This document shows, in pieces, positions 34,421-42,920 of a stretch of DNA of 64,000 nucleotides. A program made the position numbers and the translations under genes. The stretch is from Lysinibacillus sp. BPa_S21. Lineage in GTDB: Bacteria; Bacillota; Bacilli; Bacillales_A; Planococcaceae. Position 1 is the first letter of the stretch; the number at the start of each line of letters is the position of its first letter. Location of the stretch: assembly GCF_023337795.1 (NCBI RefSeq), contig NZ_JALIRS010000002.1:310001-374000 (forward strand), in the 5' to 3' direction. Under the pieces are notes generated by a model, which searched no databases, was not told the origin of the DNA, and saw only the letters and a list, made by a program, of their open reading frames with translations.

Positions 34421-34469
34421 AATCTTCCGGCATCATTCCTTAACAGTACGAAAAGTTGTCTCTAGAAAA

Positions 34470-34507
34470 CTAAAAAAAGCAACCCTCACATAACGTGAAA
34501 GCTGCTT
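34470..34507 (-). terminator. lysine-riboswitch terminator
   Basis: On the minus strand AAGCAGCTTTCAC-GTTAT-GTGAGGGTTGCTT plus a T-run. It is the expression platform directly after the lysine aptamer. Confidence 0.8.
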
Positions 34508-34541
34508 ATAACATGTACAATAAAAGTAACTTGCGCATGTG

Positions 34542-34712
34542 TGATAGCCCTCCGAAACGGTTTAGAATCGACAGTCTTACATCTCTTAAATGTAAAACCA
34601 GCACAGCATCGGAAACAACGATGCTCTACTTCGGCAAGCTCCCCTTTTATACATTTTCAATGGACTTGTCCGTCCTCTAATGCACTACTCTTGAACCTTG
34701 CACCTCTATCAT
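34542..34712 (-). promoter_or_regulatory. lysine riboswitch (L box)
   Basis: The minus strand shows the conserved parts in order: GATAGAGGTGCAAGGTTCAAGAG at the 5' side, AGGGGAGCTTGCCGAAG, a GTAAGACTGTC-like segment and GGAGGGCTATC at the 3' side. GATAG/CTATC close the basal helix. Lysine binding favours the terminator at 34470-34507 and shuts off lysC. Confidence 0.9.
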
Positions 34713-34787
34713 CACTAAATAGTGAACGTATTTAATTGAACCTTAGTGGAAAAATTCCCATTTTATATATAGAAGTAACTAAAAAAC

Positions 34788-34839
34788 TAAGGTGTTGTAT
34801 ATAACATTGCTAAATCAATGTTATATACAACCTTAGCAT
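34788..34839. other. long AT-rich hairpin between uvrC and lysC leader
   Basis: CTAAGG(TG)TTGTATATAACATTG pairs with CAATGTTATATACAACCTTAG around a six-base loop, about 20 paired bases with one small bulge. No T-run. It could be a processing site or a tiny mobile repeat. Confidence 0.55.
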
Positions 34840-34948
34840 ATGTCTAATCCTTTGACAATGTCTCTTATTGAAATTTTTTCCTTCGCGTAATTGACACTAT
34901 CGCTTTGCTTTATTTCAGTAATTCTTTGTAGCTACAGCTTCATTTTTG

Positions 34949-36736
34949 CTACAAAGAACTATCTGCTGAATGAAAGTAAGCATAGATATTGTTAGCTAGA
35001 TTAGTAGGTATCCCTGCTTCTTCTAATGCCTGTATGCTTGCCTCACGTATTTTTTTGACAGAGCCAAAATGCTTGAGCAATTGCTGTTTTCGCTTTGGAC
35101 CAACGCCCTCTATCTGATCAAGGACAGACTGTATAGCATGCTTTTCGTGTTGCTGTCGTAAGAAGGTGATCGCAAAGCGGTGTACTTCATCCTGAATTCG
35201 TTGTAGTAAATAGAATCCATCGCTTGTGCGCTTTAACGCAATTACTTCAGGTGGATCACCAAAAAGGAGCTGTGACGTATTATGCTTGTCATCTTTTGCT
35301 AATCCGGCAATTGGAATGACAAGACCGAGCTCATCTTCTAATACTTCACGCGCGACCTCCATTTGCCCCTTCCCACCATCAATTAGTACTAAATCTGGTA
35401 AAGGTAGACCTTCCTTTAATACGCGTGTGTAACGACGACGGATAACTTCCTGCATTGCCCCATAATCATCGTGCTTGGCAGCTGTGCGTGTTTTATATTT
35501 TCGATACTCCTTCTTAGCAGGTTTTCCATCAATAAATACAACCATTGCAGAAACAGCATCTGTCCCATGCATATGACTGTTATCGAAAGCTTCAATCCGT
35601 AAAGGCGCAGAAATACCCATAGCTTCACCGAGCGCCTCACATGCTCCTATTGTCCGTTCTTCCTGACGTTCAATAAGCTGGAACTTCGCTGCTACAGCAA
35701 TTTCAGCATTTTTTGTTGCTAATTCAACTAGCTCTTTTTTTTGCCCACGTTTTGGTGTCAGTACTTTCACTTCTAATAGTTCCGTTAAAATCTCCGCATC
35801 AATAGATTGTGGGATAAAGATTTCTTTAGGCTTAATGTGCTCAAGCTTGTCATAAAATCGTCCAACGAACGTTAAAAACTCCTCTTCTGCCTCTTGATAA
35901 ATCGGGAAAATCGAGACATCTCGCTCAATGAGCTTTCCTTGACGGACAAAGAAAACTTGAACACACATCCAGCCCTTCTCGACTGCATAGCCAAATACAT
36001 CGCGGTTAGTTGTATCACTTGATACGATTTTTTGCTTTTGCATGACCGTATCGATATATGCAATTTGATCACGAAATTCCTTTGCACGCTCAAACTCTAA
36101 GTTTTCCGCGGCCGCTAGCATTTTTACCTCTAGCTCTTTTTTAACTTCCTCAACCCCACCATTTAAAAATTTTGTCATATCCTCAATCATATCGTTGTAA
36201 GTTTCAACATCAATCTCTTTCACACAAGGAGCTAGACATTGCCCCATGTGATAATACAAACAAACCTTTGAAGGAAGTTGTACACATTTTCGTAGAGGAT
36301 ATAAACGATCTAGCAACTTTTTCGTCTCACTTGCTGCATACGCGTTTGGATACGGGCCAAAATATTTTGCCTTATCCTTTTTCACTTTTCGTGTTGTAAT
36401 AAGTCGTGGGTGTTTTTCATTTGTAATTTTTAAATACGGATACGTTTTATCATCCGTCAGCATAATATTGTACTTCGGATCATGTAGTTTTATTAGATTA
36501 AGCTCTAAAATTAAAGCTTCAATATTGGAGGATGTCACAATGTACTCAAAATCTTCAATTTCGCCTACAAGTCTCTGTGTTTTCCCTTCATGCGTACCCG
36601 TAAAATAAGAGCGTACTCGATTTTTCAGCACTTTTGCTTTCCCGACATAAATAATTGTTCCTTGTCGATCTTTCATCAAATAGCAGCCAGGCTGATCTGG
36701 TAAAATTTCAAGCTTTCGTTTCATTAAATCATTCAT
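34949..36736 (-). CDS. uvrC: excinuclease ABC subunit C
   Basis: This nucleotide-excision repair nuclease cuts on both sides of a lesion after UvrAB recognition. The 595 residues contain the GIY-YIG domain ([30 protein letters not shown]), a UVR motif near 200 ([20 protein letters not shown]) that binds UvrB and the RNase H-like second nuclease ([31 protein letters not shown]). Helix-hairpin-helix motifs ([25 protein letters not shown]) close the protein. Length is normal. Neighbours trxA and lysC are as in B. subtilis. Confidence 0.97.
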   Translation of the reverse strand: MNDLMKRKLEILPDQPGCYLMKDRQGTIIYVGKAKVLKNRVRSYFTGTHEGKTQRLVGEIEDFEYIVTSSNIEALILELNLIKLHDPKYNIMLTDDKTYPYLKITNEKHPRLITTRKVKKDKAKYFGPYPNAYAASETKKLLDRLYPLRKCVQLPSKVCLYYHMGQCLAPCVKEIDVETYNDMIEDMTKFLNGGVEEVKKELEVKMLAAAENLEFERAKEFRDQIAYIDTVMQKQKIVSSDTTNRDVFGYAVEKGWMCVQVFFVRQGKLIERDVSIFPIYQEAEEEFLTFVGRFYDKLEHIKPKEIFIPQSIDAEILTELLEVKVLTPKRGQKKELVELATKNAEIAVAAKFQLIERQEERTIGACEALGEAMGISAPLRIEAFDNSHMHGTDAVSAMVVFIDGKPAKKEYRKYKTRTAAKHDDYGAMQEVIRRRYTRVLKEGLPLPDLVLIDGGKGQMEVAREVLEDELGLVIPIAGLAKDDKHNTSQLLFGDPPEVIALKRTSDGFYLLQRIQDEVHRFAITFLRQQHEKHAIQSVLDQIEGVGPKRKQQLLKHFGSVKKIREASIQALEEAGIPTNLANNIYAYFHSADSSL

Positions 36737-36778
36737 CGCCTACCTGCCTCCTTTTTCTTTTATTATATAACGAAAAAA

Positions 36779-36818
36779 AGCCAAGCACATCATATTGATG
36801 GCTTGACTCTTTTTTTCT
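36779..36818. terminator. trxA terminator
   Basis: AAGCCA and TGGCTT stem with T-runs on both strands, between trxA and uvrC. Confidence 0.65.
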
Positions 36819-36819
36819 T

Positions 36820-37011
36820 ACAGAATCAATTATGCCTCGGCATAATTGCGTCCGGAATCGGCTTTATGCTAAACAAAGCACTCCTTTCCGATTCTGTGAC
36901 ATCCGCCGGAGGCTTTAACTTCTTTCAGCGGGTTTTTGGACCCCTGAAAAGTAACTTAAATTCGCATTCATCTCACCATATGTAGAGGTGGGAGACTTCT
37001 ATTGAAAGAAG
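36820..37011. repeat. family 2 intergenic repeat, copy 1
   Basis: Contains GCGTCCGGAAT, GTGACATCCGCCGGAGGCTTTA, GTTTTTGGACCCCTGAAAAG, ATCTCACCA...GGTGGGAGAC (hairpin) and CTATTGAAAGAAGTTAA. The same string of words, diverged, occurs at 57705-57940. Confidence 0.65.
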
Positions 37012-37323
37012 TTAAGCATGTTTTGCGATAAATGCTTCTAACGCTTCTTTTGGTTGGAAACCAACAGTTTTGTCTACTAATTCACCATCTTTAAATAATA
37101 GTAATGATGGAATAGACATAATTTGGTATTGCGCTGCAGTACCTTGGTTGTTATCTACATCTACTTTTACAATTTTAGCTGCGCTACCAGCAGCATCCAT
37201 TTCTTCAAGAACTGGTCCAATCATTTTACAAGGTCCGCACCAAGCTGCCCAAAAGTCAACTAGTACTAACCCTTCTTTAATATCGTCTTGGAAAGTTGCA
37301 TCTGTTGCATGTACAATTGCCAT
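37012..37323 (-). CDS. trxA: thioredoxin
   Basis: A general disulfide reductase of the cytoplasm, 103 residues. The active site VDFWAAWCGPCKMIGPVLEEM is canonical, and the cis-Pro loop is IMSIPSLLLFKDGE. A ribosome site (AAGGAGGAT) precedes the ATG. It is monocistronic here, next to uvrC. Confidence 0.97.
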   Translation of the reverse strand: MAIVHATDATFQDDIKEGLVLVDFWAAWCGPCKMIGPVLEEMDAAGSAAKIVKVDVDNNQGTAAQYQIMSIPSLLLFKDGELVDKTVGFQPKEALEAFIAKHA

Positions 37324-37447
37324 TTGAAATCCTCCTTAAACTTACTATGCTTGTAGTATAGCATGGATAAATTCTGTTGAGCGAACAATCTGCCTAGTAT
37401 GCAAAATTTATGAAAAATAAGGTCGAAAAAGGCAACAAGTTGTTTTA

Positions 37448-38806
37448 TTATTTAGCTTCATTTTCTTGAGAACGACCTTTATAGACATAAGTTAACGTAA
37501 TAAAGAGATAAATGGCTAGTGTAATACCTGTTACGATAATAGATGTTGTAAAAATTATCCCAATCAGTATGGCACTTAACGCAATAATAGCTATCCAAGT
37601 CGTATAAGGGTACAATTTTACTGCATAGGTACTTGTTTTTTCCGGCTGTTTTTTACGCGATTTCAGATGCGCAATCGCAATAATTAACCAAATAAATAAC
37701 ACGGTATAACCAAGTGAGCCCATTAGGAAATCAAAGGTTTTACTTCCTGCAAATAAAGAAAATATTACGGCCATATATAAAGCTAAAGTACACATTAATA
37801 TGGCATATACCGGAACTTTTCTTTTCGATAAATGGGCAAAGATTTTAGGAACACGACCGTCCACAGCTTGTGTATACAAAACGCGGGATGAACCGTATAG
37901 TCCTGAGTTCATTGATGAAATAATGGCAAGTAAAACAACAGCATTCATAATATGATCAGCGCCAGGAATCCCAACCATTTTAAAAACCATTACAAACGGA
38001 CTTTCCGGCACCCCATTTACTTCATTCCAAGGAATCAAGCTGACGATAATAAAGAAAGGCACTAAATAAAAAGTCACAATTCGTACTAATGTACTGCGAA
38101 CAGCTTTTGGCACTACTTTCTCAGGATTTTTCGTTTCAGCTAATGTAATACCAATAATTTCAGTGCCTCCATAAGAGTAAATAACTACAAGCATTGCAGC
38201 AATCAACCCCATTGATCCATTCGGGAAGAAACCACCATGCTCCGTTAAATTAGAAAAACCAACAGCTGTATGATTACCAAAAGTAACTAGCAATAAGATT
38301 AATCCCGCTATGATGAACACCACAATAACCGTAATTTTAATTAACGCTAGCCAATATTCAGTTTCAGCAAAAACTTTCACTGATAGCAAGTTAATGGCTG
38401 TAACTAAAATCGAAACAGATAACGCAAGTATCCAAATTGGATAATCTGGCAACCAATATTGAATAAAAATTGCTGCCACGATAGATTCTGCCGCAATATT
38501 TAACACCCACATTTTCCAATAGATCCAATCAAGGAAATACGCTGGGTACTTCCCTAAAATAGCCTCCACTAAATCTCTAAATGTTCTGGCTTCGCTATTA
38601 CGGACTGCCATTTCTGCTAAACCTTGCATAACAAATAACAAAATAATACCACCAATTAAGTACGCAAAAAGCACTGATGGTCCTGCCATATCAATGGCTG
38701 TACTGCTTCCTTTAAACAACCCTGCACCAATAGCTCCACCTAAAGCCATCATCGTAATATGCCGTGAGGTCATCGTTCTCTTTAATTTCTGATTGTCGTT
38801 TTCCAT
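37448..38806 (-). CDS. amino-acid permease (APC family), probably leucine-regulated
   Basis: About 452 residues and 12 membrane helices, an amino acid:proton symporter of the AAP branch (GabP/AnsP/AroP relatives). MTSRHITMMALGGAIGAGLFKGSSTAIDMAGPSVLFAYLIGG is the signature first helix, and SYGGTEIIGITLAETKNPEKVVPKA the conserved segment after helix 6. The start is the Met at 38806, behind TAGGAGG. Family alone does not settle the substrate, but the leader is a T-box whose specifier reads CUU (leucine). Uptake of leucine or other branched-chain amino acids is therefore the best guess. Confidence 0.85.
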   Translation of the reverse strand: MENDNQKLKRTMTSRHITMMALGGAIGAGLFKGSSTAIDMAGPSVLFAYLIGGIILLFVMQGLAEMAVRNSEARTFRDLVEAILGKYPAYFLDWIYWKMWVLNIAAESIVAAIFIQYWLPDYPIWILALSVSILVTAINLLSVKVFAETEYWLALIKITVIVVFIIAGLILLLVTFGNHTAVGFSNLTEHGGFFPNGSMGLIAAMLVVIYSYGGTEIIGITLAETKNPEKVVPKAVRSTLVRIVTFYLVPFFIIVSLIPWNEVNGVPESPFVMVFKMVGIPGADHIMNAVVLLAIISSMNSGLYGSSRVLYTQAVDGRVPKIFAHLSKRKVPVYAILMCTLALYMAVIFSLFAGSKTFDFLMGSLGYTVLFIWLIIAIAHLKSRKKQPEKTSTYAVKLYPYTTWIAIIALSAILIGIIFTTSIIVTGITLAIYLFITLTYVYKGRSQENEAK

Positions 38807-38904
38807 TTCCTTACCTCCTAAAATGAACAAATGCGCTTAAGCGCTCCTCTACTTTCGCCCGAGGGATCGAAGCGACCTCGAGGATGTAGCGCTTTAGCCT
38901 AGAC

Positions 38905-39175
38905 GCAAAAAAGGCATATCGTCTGTTCCTTCATGATCAAATGAAAGAAGAGACGATATGCCATAAGCAAACCGCGGTACCACTCTAATTGGTTCTTTAA
39001 GAACCCTGCTTAAAAACCTAATAACGAAGGTTAACCGTCCAACAAATAGAATATTCTGTAATTTCTATTTATCTTACCGCTCCTAGGCAAGTTCAAAGTC
39101 TTATTGGACTGCGTTGCACCAACCCGCAGCTCTCTTCACCAAATAATGAGCTTTTACTACTCCTAATCTTTGCGT
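38905..39175 (-). promoter_or_regulatory. T-box riboswitch, leucine specifier
   Basis: On the minus strand the T-box sequence AGAGTGGTACCGCGG (38986-38972) precedes a strong terminator (AGACGATATGCC 38951-38962 with GGCATATCGTCT 38913-38924, then TTTTTT). Stem I has the AGTA loop-E motif, GGTGAAGAG and the apical GGTGCAACGCAG. The specifier loop reads GAA-CTT-G-CC, codon CTT at 39089-39091. The Phe T-box in this window has the same layout, GAA-TTC-A-TCC. Uncharged tRNA-Leu would permit read-through into the permease. Confidence 0.85.
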
Positions 39176-39202
39176 TTAAAACACTATTAAATAATCAATT
39201 AT

Positions 39203-39306
39203 ATTGCGTTCTGAGGCTTTTAGCCAACTCTATTTCAGCGGATGTTTTTTGTACCCAAAGCGTAGCAACAGGTACAGATATTTGATCCGCTGCAAGAAGT
39301 TAAATT
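39203..39306. repeat. possible family 2 repeat fragment
   Basis: GAGGCTTTTAGCCAACTC...TTTCAGCGGATG...GATCCGCTGCAAGAAGTTAA resembles the GGCTTTAACTTCTTTCAGCGGG section of family 2, more diverged. It lies just upstream of the T-box. Confidence 0.35.
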
Positions 39307-39389
39307 AATATTCATCACTATACGTTCTAAAATTAATTATGTCAACATTTTATTTTGCAATAACTTTTAAAAATCAAAAAATTTGAACA

Positions 39390-39422
39390 AAAAAAGCGGG
39401 GAAGACACATTCTCCCCGCTCA
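39390..39422 (-). terminator. etfA terminator
   Basis: On the minus strand AGCGGGGAGAATGTGTCTTCCCCGCT followed by TTTTTTG, at the etfA stop codon. Confidence 0.9.
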
Positions 39423-39426
39423 TTTA

Positions 39427-40404
39427 TTAGGCATTCACTTTTAACGCTTTAAATTCTTCGATTAGAAGAGGTACCACCTCAAATAAGTCACCTACGATAC
39501 CATAGTCCGCAACTTTGAAAATATTTGCTTCTGGATCTTTATTAATCGCAACGATTACTTTTGAGTTCGACATACCTGCTAAGTGTTGAATTGCTCCAGA
39601 AATACCCGCTGCAATGTAAAGGTCTGGTGTTACTACTTTACCTGTTTGACCGATTTGAAGTGAGTAATCACAATATTCAGCATCACATGCACCACGTGAA
39701 GCACCAACTGCACCGCCAAGTAAATCCGCTAGTTCTTTTAATGGTTCAAAGCCGTCCTCCGATTTTACGCCACGACCACCTGCTACAACTACTTTTGCCT
39801 CTGAAAGATCTACACCCTCAGAAGATTTACGGACAACTTCTTTAATGATTGTACGAAGGTTCGTAATATCCACAGAAATAGAAGTGATATCACCTGATTT
39901 GCCCGCTACTTTTTCTAATGGCGCAATATTGTTTGGACGGACTGAAGCTAAAACTAAGCCGTCTTTTACTTTAACTTTTTCAAAAGCTTTACCAGAGTAA
40001 ATTGGACGGATGAATACAACATCATCGCCAGAACCTTCAATAGCCGTTACATCAGATACAAGACCTGCTTGTAATTTACTTGCAATTTTTGGTGATAAAT
40101 CTTTACCATTTGCAGTATGACCAAATACGATACCAGTTGGTTTTTCTTCCTCAATTACTGCTAATAATGCTTGACCATAACCATCAGATGTATATTGTTT
40201 TAAATGTGGATGCTCCACCGTTACAACACGGTCAGCACCATATTCAAATAATGGATCTGTTAAGCCTGCTACGGCATCCCCTAAAAGAACACCAACAACC
40301 TCACCACCATCTGCGATTTGCTTTGCAGCTGCAATTGCTTCGAAAGAAACGTTACGTAAGCTTCCTTCACGAACTTCACCTAATACTAATACTTTTTTTG
40401 TCAT
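39427..40404 (-). CDS. etfA: electron transfer flavoprotein alpha subunit
   Basis: The 325 residues bind FAD and, with EtfB, take electrons from acyl-CoA dehydrogenases to the respiratory chain. The C-terminal FAD domain has VVAGGRGVKSEDGFEPLKELADLLGGAVGASRGACDAEYCDYSLQIGQTGKVVTPDLYIAAGISGAIQHLAGM, the family signature, and ends NKDPEANIFKVADYGIVGDLFEVVP. It is the last gene of the fadR-fadB-etfB-etfA unit, 51 bases after etfB. Confidence 0.97.
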   Translation of the reverse strand: MTKKVLVLGEVREGSLRNVSFEAIAAAKQIADGGEVVGVLLGDAVAGLTDPLFEYGADRVVTVEHPHLKQYTSDGYGQALLAVIEEEKPTGIVFGHTANGKDLSPKIASKLQAGLVSDVTAIEGSGDDVVFIRPIYSGKAFEKVKVKDGLVLASVRPNNIAPLEKVAGKSGDITSISVDITNLRTIIKEVVRKSSEGVDLSEAKVVVAGGRGVKSEDGFEPLKELADLLGGAVGASRGACDAEYCDYSLQIGQTGKVVTPDLYIAAGISGAIQHLAGMSNSKVIVAINKDPEANIFKVADYGIVGDLFEVVPLLIEEFKALKVNA

Positions 40405-40455
40405 AGTATATTCCCTCCGTTACCCTTTAAGATTCGATTTGTGTCATCAGATGAC

Positions 40456-41229
40456 TTAAACTACTTTTGCCTCTGTATGAAGTAGGTTTACTAGCTCTTT
40501 TACTTGAGCAGAAAGTTCGCCTTCAAGAATACGACCTGCTGCCTTTTGAGCCGGTAAGTAAATATCAACTGTTTCTACCTTCACTTCCACATCATCTTCA
40601 TCGATATCTAAATCATCTAACTCCAGTTCCGCAAGCGGTTTCTTCTTCGCTTTCATGATCCCTGGTAAAGATGGGTAACGTGGCTCATTTAACCCTTGCT
40701 GAGCTGTTACTAAAAGTGGTAAAGATGTCTCGATTACTTCTGAGTCACCCTCAATATCGCGTACAATTTTTGCAGATGTCCCATCAATTTCAAGCTTTGT
40801 AATTGTTGTGACATAGTTAATACCTAGTAAATCTGCTACACGAGGTCCTACTTGACCAGAGCCCCCATCAATTGCAACGTTTCCTGTTAAAATTAAATCT
40901 GCTTCTTTATCTTTTAAATATTCAGCTAAAATATAAGCTGCTGCATTTTGATCTAGTTCATCTAGATCGTCTTCTATGTTAATAAGAACCGCCTCATCCG
41001 CTCCCATTGCAAGAGCTGTGCGTAATTGCTTCTCTGTATCTTCGCCACCGATTGAAACAACCGTTACTTTACCGCCAGCAGCGTCACGTACTTGGATTGC
41101 TTCTTCAATGGCATATTCATCGTAAGGATTGATGATGAATTCTGCGCCATCCTCTTGAATTTTACCACCTGACACGACGATTTTTTCTTCTGTATCAAAC
41201 GTACGTTTAATTAATGCAAAAATATTCAT
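40456..41229 (-). CDS. etfB: electron transfer flavoprotein beta subunit
   Basis: A 257-residue partner of EtfA that binds AMP and contacts the dehydrogenase. It has INPYDEYAIEEAIQVRDAAGGKVTVVSIGG, ALAMGADEAVLI and the recognition segment VTTITKLEIDGTSAKIVRDIEGDSEVIETSLPLLVTAQQGLNEPRYPSLPGIMKAKKKPL. A hairpin with 11-bp arms (41291-41338) lies in the 117-base gap before it and may adjust expression relative to fadB. Confidence 0.97.
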   Translation of the reverse strand: MNIFALIKRTFDTEEKIVVSGGKIQEDGAEFIINPYDEYAIEEAIQVRDAAGGKVTVVSIGGEDTEKQLRTALAMGADEAVLINIEDDLDELDQNAAAYILAEYLKDKEADLILTGNVAIDGGSGQVGPRVADLLGINYVTTITKLEIDGTSAKIVRDIEGDSEVIETSLPLLVTAQQGLNEPRYPSLPGIMKAKKKPLAELELDDLDIDEDDVEVKVETVDIYLPAQKAAGRILEGELSAQVKELVNLLHTEAKVV

Positions 41230-41290
41230 ATATCCATACCTCCTGGAACGTTTTTAATTTCTAAGTAAACTTATAAATATTATATATTTT

Positions 41291-41338
41291 CAGTGTCGAT
41301 AACGTCGATAACATTCTTTCAAGTCGCTATCGACACTG
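41291..41338. other. hairpin in the fadB-etfB gap
   Basis: CAGTGTCGATA (41291-41301) and TATCGACACTG (41328-41338) form a perfect 11-bp stem around 26 bases that include a second GTCGATAAC. No T-run on the minus strand, so it is more likely a stability or processing element than a terminator. Confidence 0.55.
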
Positions 41339-41346
41339 ATGGAATA

Positions 41347-42120
41347 TTATTTACCAGTAAACACAGGCTCGCGTTTTTCAATAAATGCTTGAATTCCTTC
41401 TTTTGCATCTTCCGAAACAAATACGGTACCAAAGGATTTTGCTTCTACCTCAATACCTTCATAGAATGAAGCATGTTTTGCATATTGCAATGTTTGAATA
41501 GCTGCTTTTAAAGCAACTGGGCTCTTCTTCGCAATTTTCTTCGCTACCTTTAGCGTTTCTTCTAGTAATGCTTCATCTGTAAATGCACGATTCGCTAAAC
41601 CCCATTGTACAGCCTCTGTACCAGAAATCGGCTCACTTGTAAACATCATTTCTGCAGCTTTGGCAACCCCTACATATCGTGGTAGACGTTGTGTACCCCC
41701 GAAACCTGGGATAAGACCTAATTGTAATTCCGGTAGTCCTAATTTCGCAGATTCCGTCACAAAGCGCAGATGACAACTCATCGCAAGCTCAAGGCCCCCA
41801 CCAAGTGCAGCGCCATGAATTGCAGCAATGATAGGTTTCGAGAACGATTCAACTCGCTCAAAAACTTGCTGACCATTGCTCGCTAGCTTTGAAAATTCAT
41901 TACCAGACTCAACCTCTGTAAACTCTTTTATGTCTGCACCTGCTGAGAAGAAACGACCATCGCCATGAATGACAAGAACACGAACAGTGTCATCATGCTC
42001 GACTTCATCTAGCACAGCATTTACTTCGGCAATAATACCGCGAGATAATGCGTTTGCTGGCGGGCGTGCAATTGTAATAATCGCTACTCCATCCTCTACT
42101 TTCCAACTTAGAAACTCCAT
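41347..42120 (-). CDS. fadB: enoyl-CoA hydratase
   Basis: A 257-residue crotonase-fold enzyme that hydrates 2-enoyl-CoA in beta-oxidation. Features are [19 protein letters not shown], the oxyanion-hole segment [34 protein letters not shown], and [25 protein letters not shown] with Glu in the catalytic position. It follows fadR by 14 bases and is part of the FadR-controlled operon. Confidence 0.93.
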   Translation of the reverse strand: MEFLSWKVEDGVAIITIARPPANALSRGIIAEVNAVLDEVEHDDTVRVLVIHGDGRFFSAGADIKEFTEVESGNEFSKLASNGQQVFERVESFSKPIIAAIHGAALGGGLELAMSCHLRFVTESAKLGLPELQLGLIPGFGGTQRLPRYVGVAKAAEMMFTSEPISGTEAVQWGLANRAFTDEALLEETLKVAKKIAKKSPVALKAAIQTLQYAKHASFYEGIEVEAKSFGTVFVSEDAKEGIQAFIEKREPVFTGK

Positions 42121-42134
42121 TTCTCCACATCCTT

Positions 42135-42716
42135 TTAAGCTTTAATGCCGTTCAGAATTAATGCCTGAACTTTTGGAACCTGTTCTATCAAATCATATCG
42201 ATATTCATTCATAACCCAAGACGTAATAGTTTCGTCAATAGTTCCAAATACCATTTGACGTGCCAAGCGTACATCCATCGTTTGATTGAACTCCCCTGAT
42301 AGCATACCTTCGATCAAAATTTGATCTAGTAATTGTAAATACTCTCTTAACACCGAATTAATCTTTAGTCGTAAATCTTTATTCGATTGTCGTAGTTCCA
42401 ATTGTGTGACGGTTGCTAGGTATCGATCTGTCGCTAGAACATTAAAATGATTTTCTATCATTCGTGAAAGTTTGTCCTTTGACGTACTTCCATTTTCTAT
42501 TATATCTTGTAATGACTCTACAAAAACAGCCATTTTTTCATTAAAGACAGAAATTAATATATCTTCTTTATTTTTAAAATATAAATAGATTGTTCCATCG
42601 GCCACCCCTGCCTGTTTAGCAATCTTCGATACCTGTGCTTGGTGATACCCATTTTCTGCAATAACGATGACAGCTGCATCAATAATTTGCTTATATTTTG
42701 GCTTATCACGTTTCAC
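42135..42716 (-). CDS. fadR: fatty-acid degradation repressor FadR (TetR family)
   Basis: This repressor of beta-oxidation genes is released by long-chain acyl-CoA. The N-terminal TetR domain is very close to B. subtilis Fad[54 protein letters not shown]. The remainder binds the ligand ([35 protein letters not shown]). The frame is open to 42761, but alignment with B. subtilis and the ribosome site AGGTGG favour the GTG at 42716 (193 residues). A FadR box lies upstream at 42852-42869, so it controls itself. Confidence 0.92.
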   Translation of the reverse strand: MKRDKPKYKQIIDAAVIVIAENGYHQAQVSKIAKQAGVADGTIYLYFKNKEDILISVFNEKMAVFVESLQDIIENGSTSKDKLSRMIENHFNVLATDRYLATVTQLELRQSNKDLRLKINSVLREYLQLLDQILIEGMLSGEFNQTMDVRLARQMVFGTIDETITSWVMNEYRYDLIEQVPKVQALILNGIKA

Positions 42717-42851
42717 CTTTACATCACCACCTAAAAAAAACTTGCACACGTCTACATTCATGATTTACCAAATGTCATCCCAAAATGACCAGCAATCTTA
42801 AGCTGATTATTTTAAAGATGTGACGTGGGAACCTAAAAAAATATGAAAATA

Positions 42852-42869
42852 TGAATGGTCATTCATTCA
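42852..42869. promoter_or_regulatory. FadR operator in the fadR promoter region
   Basis: TGAATGGTCATTCATTCA keeps both TGAAT/ATTCA arms with the 8-base centre of the Bacillus FadR consensus. It is set in a longer near-palindrome of ATATGAAAATATGAAT type. Confidence 0.8.
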
Positions 42870-42920
42870 TATTTTCATATTATAATTTACATCTTTGCTT
42901 GTCAATACTTTACCACGTAT

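Noticed and set aside
39561-40406. Open frames of 94 and 108 residues opposite etfA
   Set aside because: Antisense shadows of a strongly conserved gene; composition rich in His/Leu/Gln is typical of a reversed frame.
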